A program made the position numbers and the translations under genes. A stretch of 64,000 bases of DNA from Bufo bufo (taxonomy: Eukaryota; Chordata; Amphibia; Anura; Bufonidae), in assembly GCF_905171765.1 (NCBI RefSeq), contig NC_053390.1:301051122-301115121 (forward strand). Direction: 5' to 3'. Shown piece by piece: positions 1 through 9,493 of this stretch (positions are counted from its first letter, which is position 1; each line of letters starts with the position of its first letter). Below the pieces are notes generated by a model. That model did no database searches and was not told the DNA's origin. It saw only the letters and a program-made list of their open reading frames with translations.

Positions 1-880
1 TGTTGAATGGTGGACTACCGGTCATACAGCCTATTAATAGCCCCACATGATCTACTCCATATAAATATAAATAACGGATATGGGTTCCTCGAGATGCCCA
101 AATGAAACCCCAGAATAGGTATATTATGAAATAATTAAACAATTTGATATACCCTGATCACAGTGGTACCGGAGTGACCGCATTGCCCCCCTATCTAAGG
201 TATACTCCTGGTCGATGGAGTTATAGAATGTCAGCAGCTAATATGATTTGGCGTAAGGCAACTAGAGGTCAGGTAATTGGCGGAGAACAGGTGAGATACA
301 GCGTCACAGTGACGCGGGACCAGGTGACTAGGTCATGTGACCGGAAGTCCGTGTAGATGATCGAAAGATGACGGGACCGAGAGAAAGTTTTCGCCTTAGG
401 GCAGAAATGAAGGATGACGTCAGGGCGCATGCGCAGTGCGAATAGGAGGACGCCAACCATGTAGCATCCGGTGTAAGGAAATTTGAGAATGGAAGTCCAG
501 GGGAAGCTCCTGCAGCATGGGGCACGGTATGTGAATATGAGGATGTAAACTACTGATTGTGAAACAGGAGGGGTTAATGAGGTGGGGAAAGTTGTAACCA
601 ATGAGAGGTACTATGATGGTATTTAATGTTCACTGTGGTGCTATTGTAATGTCAGCTTGATAAAGCCCACAAGGTCGAAACGTTGCTGTGTAAGGTGCAA
701 TAAAATAAGGTAAAGAACAAGATACATTGGAGTGCCGTGGCTTTATACAATTTTCTGACGTAAGTTGACACACACATGTTAGATGGCAATGAGTGGTATG
801 GCTGTCTGGGTAGAAACAGTCAATACATGCTTTATCGCTTGAGAAACCCTTGTGTATTTCATCCAGGCAGCAATGGTATT
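1..880. other. Non-coding flank, no gene seen
   Basis: No reading frame here resembles a known protein. The stretch reads like old repeat DNA. Near its right side (653-688) lies a decayed hammerhead-like arrangement: CAGC, TTGATAA, a short hairpin, GAAA, then GCTG, which could pair with CAGC. The core has lost key bases, so it is at best a relic of a Penelope-type terminal repeat. Confidence 0.4.
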
Positions 881-889
881 GCAGGTTAT

Positions 890-1015
890 TGGAGCTTGGG
901 AAAAGCAAAAGAACTGCCAAAGAACCTGCGAGAAAAAGTAGTTGAATGTTATAGACCAGAAAAAAAGATATAAAAAGTTAGCCAAATATTTAAAATACCA
1001 ATCCATTCTCTCATA
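890..1015 (+). pseudogene. Tc1-like transposase N-terminal fragment
   Basis: The translated stretch GKAKELPKNLREKVVE resembles the conserved start of Tc1 transposases (compare [16 protein letters not shown] in the element at 23060-24680). An in-frame stop follows after EKKI, and what may be the following helix (KVSQIFKIPIHS) can still be read. No terminal inverted repeat or remaining transposase was seen, so this is a short dead fragment. The similarity is brief and the call is tentative. Confidence 0.35.
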
Positions 1016-1203
1016 TAGTTACATAGTTAATATGGTTGAAAAAAAACATCAAGGGATAGGTGGGGATGTGAATTTTAGAAAAGGTGGGTGAGACCCACAT
1101 TTCTACACATTTTAATTAGCTTTAATGTTATTTACTTTTAAACGTTTTATACCAAGGCATGGTCAAGTAGACCAACTGCCAGACATTGTTGTGATGCAGC
1201 AAT

Positions 1204-1249
1204 AAAGGCGTTCTCCGGGCTTTTTCTATTGATGACCTATACTCAGGAT
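1204..1249. repeat. Left part of a MITE split by the hAT element
   Basis: AAAGGCGTTCTCCGGGCTTTT here is an inverted match to the right end at 7205-7225 (AAAAGCACAGACAACCCCTTT). Together with 6915-7225 it forms one older non-autonomous element. The hAT element at 1250-6906 landed in it, duplicating CTCAGGAT. The two halves read continuously across the insertion (GATGACCTATA-CTCAGGAT-CGGTCATC). Confidence 0.6.
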
Positions 1250-2457
1250 TAGTGATGGACGAACATCGACCGGGACGATTCGCGAACGTGCATTCGTGAT
1301 CAAATGTTTGCAACCTGCGCGTTCGCATCGCGTCCATTGACTTTAATAGCCAGGCGAACCTGAAAAACTTTCAGGTCATATTTTCAGCCACCAAATACAA
1401 ACTACGAGTGCACAAATAGTCCCACAACATGGACAGTGACATACCAAAGGGGGATCATTGGCAAAAATTCCCACAAAAAAATATGTATTTTAATCAGGGG
1501 CCATTTTTATGCGTCTTAAAGGGAATCTCTCAAAAATGTGCCCTGCTGGAGTCTAGAAAAGTTTTATTTCCTATCGATTTGATGTATACAAATGTGCAGC
1601 ACTTCACGTTTTTGTATCCTGCAGAGTTCATAAAAAAAAAAGAATACGTTAACGTAAATTTTTTTTCTACCATGGAGCTGTATGGTGAACGGACGCCACT
1701 GTACGGCATCAGTCTGAGGCATCTGTTAACGCATACATTTTTGGTATGCATTAAATGGATGGCAAAAATAGGATGTGAATCCAGCCCTAGTGTCAGTATA
1801 ACCACCAGTACACACCGAAGCATCGTGGTGGAGAGGGGAGGCCGCCATGTACTGACAGAGCGCTACCTTGTCCTGGTGGTCAGGGATGAGGACTGTGTTT
1901 CCCAAGGATCATTTTCTACTGGGAAATACAGGGCACAGTATAATACACTAGAATCTATATAATATAAAGATATTAGCGCTACCCCCGAATAATAATACAA
2001 TTAGGTGATCATTTATTATATAGAAATACGTCTATGTTAGGCGTATTTCTGACACAGATTGTGGCGCAAAGGTCCTTAGCACCGCAATCTGCATATTTTT
2101 CCCGCTCATGCCAGGTCTAAAAAAAGATGGCGTGGGAAGGGAAAGGGATACAGTTATGGCCATCCAGTTATTGGATACCACTGCCATACATTGACCGGAT
2201 AACACCTCTGTACAGTGACCGGATGACACCGCCATACTGTGACTGGATAAAAGGGTATAAGAGGGCACAGTACAGGGAATGACTAGGGGCACAGCACAGG
2301 GTGTGGTAAGAGGGCACAATGCAGGGTATAAGGGGGCACAGTCACATGACCCTGTGACATTAGAAGGTCCTTATGGCGAATGCGGTTCATACGCCACCAT
2401 AATGAGAGGCGGAAGAGTGAGACAGGGGTGTGATTATGTGGCTAGAGATAAAAATTT

Positions 2458-2818
2458 TTACTGTCGACCAGTACAGGCCCCAACAATTAGGCATTCACCT
2501 GACATCAAAGATCTTTGGATTCTGTGGCTGGAGGTACATTAGGCGGTCACAGGATAAAAATTTAACTGTCGGCCAGTACAAGCCCCAAAATTAGCCAATA
2601 GGCATTCACCTGACAGCAAAGAACTTTGGATTCTGTGGCTGGAGGTACATTAGGCAGTCACAGGATAAATATGTAACTGTCGGCCAGTACAGGCCCCAAA
2701 AATTAGCCAATAGGCATTCACCTGACAGTAAAGAACTTTGGATTCTGTGGCTGGTGTATTAGGCGGTCACATGATAAATATGTAACTGTCGGCCCGTACA
2801 GGCCCCAAAAATTAAGCA
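2458..2818. repeat. Tandem repeat, about 105 bp unit, nearly 4 copies
   Basis: Each unit runs from ACTGTCGGCCAGTACAGGCC through CATTCACCTGACA and TTTGGATTCTGTGGCTGG to GGTCACA. Copies differ by small substitutions and deletions. It lies inside the hAT element, and the fold-back element at 2827 is inserted into the last copy. Confidence 0.8.
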
Positions 2819-2826
2819 TTCACCTA

Positions 2827-3149
2827 CAGTGATGGGCAGTTCGCAGTGTTCGCCAGTGAACACATGCGGGCTGCCATCTTAACTCACAAGTCCGGCAATG
2901 CACAGATAAGCCCTGTGCTTAACGGGCTGAAACAAATGTGGTCACCGGGAGCAGGCAGTTCTGAAAACAGCCGCCGGGGGCCTTCATCGGGCTGTTCTCG
3001 GAACTTCCTGCTCCCGGTGACCGCATTTGTTTCAGACCGGCTCGCGACACAGGCACAGGTAAGGGCTTACCTGTGCATCGCCGGACTTGTGAGTTAAGAT
3101 GGCAATCCGCATGTGTTCGCTGGCGAACACTGCGAACTGGCCATCACTG
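2827..3149. mobile_element. hAT fold-back MITE nested in the larger hAT
   Basis: This 323-bp element is almost entirely an inverted repeat. It begins CAGTGATGGGCAGTTCGC and ends with the near-complement GCGAACTGGCCATCACTG. The arms continue inward through ACTCACAAGTCCGGC and GGTCACCGGGAGCAGG. The flanks are a perfect 8-bp duplication, TTCACCTA, at 2819-2826 and 3150-3157. It has no coding capacity and would depend on a hAT transposase in trans. The long hairpin could produce double-stranded RNA if transcribed. Confidence 0.9.
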
Positions 3150-3296
3150 TTCACCTAATATAAAAGGCCATTTATACTGCTGTATATACATAAGGCAAGG
3201 ACCATTCTTTGTTCTGGGTGGTGGCGGATATGTGTGGGCTGGCATAAGGAAATTCAATTACACATGGTCATCACAGGTGTTCAATTCCTCCGAGAT

Positions 3297-5470
3297 TCAT
3301 GCCTCATTCATTTTAAAAAATGTGAGGTTATCCACACTGTCGTGAGCTAGGCGAGTGCGCTTATCGGTCACGATCCCCCCTGCTGCGCTGAACCTCCTAT
3401 CGGACAGGACACTCAACAAGGGGCAAGCCAAGAGTTCCATGGCAAATTGTGCCAGCTCTGGCCACAGGTCAAGCCTGCACACCCAGTAGTCAAGGGGTTC
3501 CTCGCTTCTCAGAGCGTCCACATCGGCCGTTAGCCCGATGTAGTCGGACGCCTGTCGGTCTAAGCTTTCCTTGAGGCTGGATCCGGAGGGCGGCTCCAGA
3601 TGAGTTGGCTACAAGAATGATCGCATATCCGAAGTGAACAACACATCTTCAAACCTCCCTCTTTTTGCAGGCGCGGTAGGATTGGTACCCGCACCTGTTT
3701 CGCTCTGGGTGGAAAATCCTCTGCCAGCGCCTGCAACAGCAGAATGCAGCATCTCTCGCAGCAAGGTCTGGAAATGCTGCATTCTGACAGCCCTCTGTGA
3801 TGCTGGTAACATTTCCACTATTTTGTGTTTATACCGGGTGTCTAAGTACGTTGCCAAACAGTACAAAGTCCTTGACCTTTATGCTTTTTATACAAGGGTC
3901 CCTCTTCAAACACTGGAACAGGAAGGCCCCCATTTGCACTAAATTAGAAGCGGTGGAACGTCCTGGCTCCTGCTCATTGTCCTCGGTCTTCTCCCCCAGC
4001 CACGGACAACACCAGGGATCCCTGAAAAGTTTAAAGCCTGCTCTTCTTGCTCCTCCTCCTACCCCCAGCCACCATTCTCTCTGACTCCTCTTCAGACTCC
4101 TGCTGACTTGTCTCAGATAGAGTAGCCTCCCTGGGAATTCATTCAGCATTGCGACTTCCTCATCTTCCAGCTCCTGCTCCTCGACACTTGATCAATGATA
4201 CATTGCAATGCACGCTCCAGAAAGAAGGCGTAAGGTACGATGTCACTGATGGCGCCCTGGCTGCAACTGACCAGTTTGGTGATCTCATCAAATGGCCGCA
4301 GAAGTCTGCATGCGTCGCGCATGAGCAGCCACTGGCGCAGTAAAAAAAAAAAACAAGCTCCCCAAAACCTGTCCTGCCGCAGAGTTCATACAGGTAGCCG
4401 TTAACGGCACATTTCTACTGGAGCAGCCTACCAAGCATATACAAGGTGGAGTTCCAGCGTGTCCGGCAGTCACAAATCAGATGTCTGACGAGCAAGTGAT
4501 GTCGCCGCGGAACGCCAGCAAGGCAAGCCATGGCCGTGTAAGATCTTCTAAAATGGCCAGAGATTTTCCTGGCCTGCCGCAAGACGTCTTGGACCCTGGG
4601 GTATTTGCACGACTAAGTTCAGGACATGTGCCATGCACAGCACGTGTGTCATTTTGCCCTGCTTCAGCGTGCTCAGCAGATTGGCACTGTTGTCGCACAC
4701 CACTTTACCAACTGTCAAATTGAGCGGGGTTAGCCACTGATCGGCCTGTGACTGCAGAGCTGAAAGGAGTGCAGGACCAGTGTGGCTCTTGGTTCCAGGC
4801 ACAACAGCTGCAGCACAGCATGGCAACGTCTCACCTGGCACGTCGAATAGGTTCTGGGGAGCTTGGGGGTGCAGCGGAAGAGGTGGTAGCAGTGGAAAAG
4901 GAGGAGTCAGCCGAGGAGGAGATGGAGGATGGAGTAGGAAGAGAAGAAGAGGCAGGCCTGCATGCAATCTGTGGCGGTAACACCAAATTCACACAGGTGC
5001 CACGGGTTACATGCTTGATGGCCATCAGAAGGTTCACCCAGTAAGCAGTAAAAGTTATGTACCTTCCCTGCTCGTGTTTGCTAGACCATGTGTGTGTAGT
5101 CAGATGTATCTTGGCACCGACACTGTGTGCCAGAGATGTATTAACTTGCCGCTGAACGTGGCCATATAGTTCAGGGATCGGTAAGGTCTGGGAATGGATG
5201 GGAAAATAATTCCTCGAGTGGAGGGGCTATGGAGGTGGTGGTGTCTTTGGGGGTGCACACAGCAGAGAGTGAGGAGGGTGCAGATACAGAGGATGAGGAG
5301 GATGCAGAAGCGGAAGACTGAGTGGGCCACTCAACCAAATCTGGTGCGCCCTTTGAAGTTATCGCACTCGCCTTCTCCAACTTCCCACTTAGGCTCCAGC
5401 CTGGTGAACCTGCACAACCCCTACCATCCCTGCGGAACGGTCTGCCTCTTCTTCTGCCTATCATTTTCTA
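3297..5470 (-). pseudogene. Broken hAT transposase (ZBED-like)
   Basis: Reading right to left on the minus strand, pieces of a hAT transposase appear in different frames. A low-complexity Ser/Ala/Pro region lies near 5171-5464. The central catalytic-domain piece (4548-4967) contains VGKVVCDNSANLLSTLK and THVLCMAHVLNLVVQ, the typical CDNAANM...C.AH.LNL signature. A piece with CLATYLDTRYKHK lies at 3609-3866. The C-terminal dimerisation domain (3297-3521) has PLDYWVCRLDLWPELAQFA and LSDRRFSAAGGIVTDKRTRL. Frameshifts and stops separate them, so no full protein can be made. The gene sits inside the hAT element bounded at 1250 and 6906. Confidence 0.8.
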
Positions 5471-5504
5471 AATGACCCTCTACCTAAGTCCGTAGAGAAG
5501 AGCA

Positions 5505-6375
5505 GTATTTGTGGAAGAAGGTATATCACAGCCCTCAATCAGTATTTGGTGGAAAAAGGTATACAACAATAGAACCCCTCAATCAGTATTTTGTGGAAGA
5601 AGGTATATGGCACCCCTCAATCAGTATTTGGCGGAAACAGGTATAGAGCACCCCTCAATCAGTATTTGGCGGAAACAGGTATATGGCACCCCTCATTCAG
5701 TATTTTATGGAAGCAGGTGTATTGCAGCCCTTAATCAGTATTTGGTGGAAGAAGGTATATAGCAATAGCACCCCTCAATCAGTATTTTCTGGAAGAAGGT
5801 CTATGGCACCCCTTAATCAGTATTTGGCGTAAACAGGTATATAGCACCCCTCAATCAGTGTTTGGCGGAAACAGGTATATGGCACCCCCCAATCAGTACT
5901 TTGTGGAAGCAGGTGTATCGCAGCCCTCAATCAGTATTTGGTGGAAGAAGGTATATAGCAATAGCACCCCTCAATCAGTATTTTGTGGAAGAAGGTATAT
6001 AGAAACCCTTAATCAGTATTTGGCGGAAACAGGTATATAGCACCCCTCAATCAGTTTTTGGCGGAAACAGGTATATGGCACCCCTCAATCAGTATTTTGT
6101 GGAAGCAGGTGTATTGCAGCCCTCAATCAGTATTTGGTGGAAGAAAGTATATAGCAATAGCACCCCTCAATCAGTATTTTGTGGAAGAAGGTATATGGCA
6201 CCCTTCAATCAATATTTGGCGGAAACAGATATATAGCACCTCTCAATCAGTATTTGGCGGAAACTAGTATATAGCAGCCCTCAATAAGTATTTGGTGGAA
6301 ACAGGTATATAGCACCCTTCAATCAGGATTTTGTGGAAAAAGGTATATCGCAGCACTCAAGCAGTTTTTTTGGGG
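5505..6375. repeat. Minisatellite, 38-44 bp units, about 22 copies
   Basis: The core unit is CCTCAATCAGTATTTGGCGG followed by AAACAGGTATATAGCACC. Two flavours alternate, ATTTGGCGGAAACA and ATTTTGTGGAAGAA, some with an extra AGCAATA. This higher-order alternation suggests segmental expansion of multi-unit blocks. It lies just upstream of the broken hAT transposase, where such tracts may have formed after insertion. Confidence 0.9.
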
Positions 6376-6914
6376 GGCAATAGGTATATCACACCCTTTG
6401 CAATTAGTTACTCCAATAGGGTTTGTCCCTCTATCTAGCTGCGGTATCGCAGCAGAACCGCACACAACTGCTGCACAAAACAAATACACTATAATATAAT
6501 TTCTATATTAGAAAGTATATTATAAGTATATCACACCACTCTATATCACACCTATCGATAGCACACCTATACCAGTCCTTAAAAGGACTTTTGTGGCCCT
6601 ATTAGCTAACATTTGGTGTCCCTAACTGTCCCTGCTCCAAAATGCAACCTCTCCCTACACTGGCAAAACACATAATTTAAAATTGCTGACAGATCTGGTT
6701 CTGTTTTTTAGAGTTGGGGGGGTGGGGGTGTCCATGTGCTGAAACGTCCTGTCCCACCTGATAGATGCGTCATGGGTCAAATTTCGGCGCTATGCAAAAA
6801 AATATGGCGCATGCGAATACCACCATATGTTCATATGTTCGGCGAATTGCGAACGAGCAAAGTTCGCCGCGAAACGACAGCCTGGCGAACCGCAAGGCCA
6901 TCTCTACTCAGGAT

Positions 6915-7225
6915 CGGTCATCAATATCAGATCAGCGGGGGTCCGACACCCGTCTCCCCCACCGATCAGCTGTATGAGGACTGAGACAGTGTGCGCAGTG
7001 TGCATGTGCCATCTCTCTTCTCTCTTCCTGTCTGCTGCTGCTGACCCATAGACATACAGCGGCGAGCAGGAGGATAGAAGGGAGACGGCACATGCGCGCT
7101 GCGCACATCGTCATCCTCATACAGCTTATCGGTGGGGGAGACGGGTGGCAGACTCCTGCCGATCGGATAGTGATGACCTATCTTTAAGATAGGTCATCAG
7201 TGGTAAAAGCACAGACAACCCCTTT
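6915..7225. repeat. Right part of the split MITE
   Basis: This continues the element begun at 1204-1249. It holds internal inverted words (GATGACCTAT / ATAGGTCATC, TCTCCCCCACCGATCAGCTG and its near-complement) and ends AAAAGCACAGACAACCCCTTT. It is non-coding. Confidence 0.6.
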
Positions 7226-8351
7226 AACTGAAATGCAAGCTTCTCTGAAACAAGAATTGTTTGGCAGTGGGCAGTTGAGTTATGTAATAAACCTATACAG
7301 TATGTCCACTCTACTGCTACCACCTGCCTATGAGTTCCAGATTCTGTTAACAAGAGTGACCTGCACAAATCCTAACTATGGAAGCTCAATTGCTAAAAAA
7401 ATGATTCCCCATGAAACCATTACATATTACAATCCAAGTCCAGGGTACAGTTCTGGAACAGCAACTGGACACGCCCAGTAGGCCCAGCAGATGGAGTATC
7501 AAAGTGGCTTCCTGATTGGTTGGGTCAGTATGGGTGTGTCAATGCATGTGGCCCATTCATTATCCAACAACTTTAGAATTGTCCACGACAAGAATCCATC
7601 AGGCCTAAAGTTCGTGGCCATTGATAAAGTGGAAAAGGATTGGGGGGGGGGGGGGGTGGTAATCACATCGCTTAGATGTCTAGGTTGGAAACCCAACGAA
7701 TTTTTGAGTTGAACACCTTGCTTCCTGGTGGTCTATATGCAGAGTTCAAACTCTTCGGTTTCCTCTAGACACCAGGTGGGCGCCCCCTGTTGATGGTCAA
7801 CTTAGCCGGGTATTTTAAATGTCCTGGCTGGTTCTCCCTTAGCAGGGGGCCTCCACCTTTTGCTACGATATTCTTCCCGACAATAGAGAAATGCATGTTT
7901 GGATGGGATAATATGTTGAATATCACAAAGTATGGGTCATATGGTATATTATAGTTCCAATAGACCTCTAGTCACATTAGGTCAAGGTAGATTTTTCCAG
8001 TTTTCCCTTTTTTTTTTTTAAACGCATCACTACCGCACTGGTACCGCATGGTGACCAGATGCGTTTTTTTCGACCAATTAAGAGTACCACTAGGATTGTA
8101 CAACTGTATGGTGGGTTTTTAAATTTTAACATTGCTAGGACATTATTTGTGATTGTTTTTAATCATGATTTTTTTATTGTTCTATTTTATGTTCGAATTT
8201 TGTATACCTATTACCTGAAGTTGACAATATCGTGCATATATAGCAGCATTGATTATATTCGATTAATATTCAATTATGGTTGGTTCAAAGAACAAGAGGA
8301 TCCGGACCGGATTTTGTATGACATCATATCCCCTATAAAAGAGGGGCATTC
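7226..8351. other. No gene seen
   Basis: A short G-homopolymer tract lies near 7641-7656. The rest is AT-rich unique or old repeat DNA. The open frames here (for example 8059-8373) have biased composition and no recognisable domain. Confidence 0.4.
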
Positions 8352-8421
8352 TGGGGGGACAAGTAACCACTGAGGAAGGGGTTATTTAATACCCCGAAAC
8401 GCATCTGGTTCAAACCCCCCA
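8352..8421 (+). ncRNA. Hammerhead-ribozyme-like motif
   Basis: The order of elements matches a type I hammerhead. Core CTGAGGA (8370-8376) fits CUGANGA. A hairpin closed by GGGG/CCCC (8378-8395) follows, then GAAA (8396-8399), a tiny helix III ending in ATC (8403-8405), and helix I made of AACCA before the core and TGGTT (8406-8410) after it. Helix I is extended by TGGGGGG (8352-8358) with CCCCCCA (8415-8421) across an internal loop. Two flaws: one unpaired A between the core and helix II, and a C-A mismatch in helix III (ATC where GTC is expected). Such ribozymes are known from terminal repeats of Penelope-like elements. No Penelope protein is seen next to it, so it may mark a non-autonomous copy. 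Confidence 0.6.
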
Positions 8422-9228
8422 AAGGATCACTTGCCAAGTGTAATGGAATATTAATATAAGAAATTGCCCGTCCAATACCGTCTGCCGCGCAGTAGGTGAT
8501 TTAAAGCTTGTCGAAGTAAAGATCGCTCACAATTATCGAAGTCCATGTGCAAACAAGCCGCCGGCGTGGGGATTTAGACGGAAGAAATTCGTATAACTCG
8601 TAAGACTATTGTTGACTGCATCTAAAGATCAACGTCTAGAGCAACGTATGGGCATTTGTTTCATCTAATGGTAAGATTTTTAGATTTTTGTATGCCGGCT
8701 TATGTGTGTTGGGAACACACAGCTAAGTGTTTCAGCGGGACGCCGCTGAGAATCCAGTATAGCGGGACGCCGCTAGGACAATTTTTGGGCGAATAGCTTA
8801 TCATAAGCTGTATTTGAGTTCCAAGTGATTAATCTTGTTCTTCCAAAGTGATTCATATGGGATTTAGACTTTTATCTTCATATTCCAAAGTTTGGATCGA
8901 ATACTATCGATCTTTCTGATTCGAATGTTACATATTTTACACCTATGAATGCTGCTATTGAATGCTGATACAGTTCGAAAATTAATATAGGCATTTTATT
9001 TAGCGATTTTATTTAGCGATTTATTATCGAATATTTATCGATTTTATTGTTATTGTGATGATTGTTTATGTCCTCGACTTTTCTTGTGATTTTTAATTGT
9101 GCCCATTACCTTTCACTATAGGGTAGCACCTATTTTCATTATTTTATATAATAAATTCAATATTGGTCGCGATATCTGAGAGTGCCCAGTGTACTTTTTG
9201 TTCATACTGTCACTTCATTGAATAGATT
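8422..9228. other. AT-rich non-coding, no gene seen
   Basis: Probably the continuation of the repeat that carries the hammerhead-like motif. A short duplication, ATTTTATTTAGCGATTT, lies near 8994-9022. The LINE has inserted at its right end. Confidence 0.35.
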
Positions 9229-9493
9229 GGGTGAATCTACTCTTTTTTTTTATTTTTTATAAATATATATTTTTATTTTCCAGATCATAGTATTAATACA
9301 TAAAAACAATATTAATCACAGAGGAGTGTCCAGCATGGCAATCATAGACATCCTTACAAGAAAAGTTCTACACCACATCCTAATAACACCCTCAAGATAA
9401 TATATAATAATAACTATATCAACCCCCCCCCCCCCATTGGCTGCCGTCCACTCCATTCATTGTTGTATAGAATAGTATCAGTATTAATTATAG

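Larger units (their letters stand above)
1250..6906 (-). mobile_element. hAT DNA transposon, 5.66 kb, decayed
   Basis: The ends are TAGTGATGG on the left and CCATCTCTA on the right, inverted matches in 8 of 9 positions. They are flanked by identical 8-bp duplications, CTCAGGAT, at 1242-1249 and 6907-6914; an 8-bp duplication is the hAT hallmark. Both ends are rich in TTCGC/GCGAA words. Inside are a broken transposase on the minus strand (about 3297-5470), a roughly 105-bp tandem repeat (2458-2818), a 38-44 bp minisatellite (5505-6375) and a nested fold-back element (2827-3149). The rest (1340-2450, 6380-6790) shows no gene; the open frame at 1429-1962 looks like chance. Confidence 0.85.

Noticed and set aside
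1429..1962. 177-aa open frame
   Set aside because: No recognisable motif, and it lies in the non-coding left part of the hAT element; likely chance.
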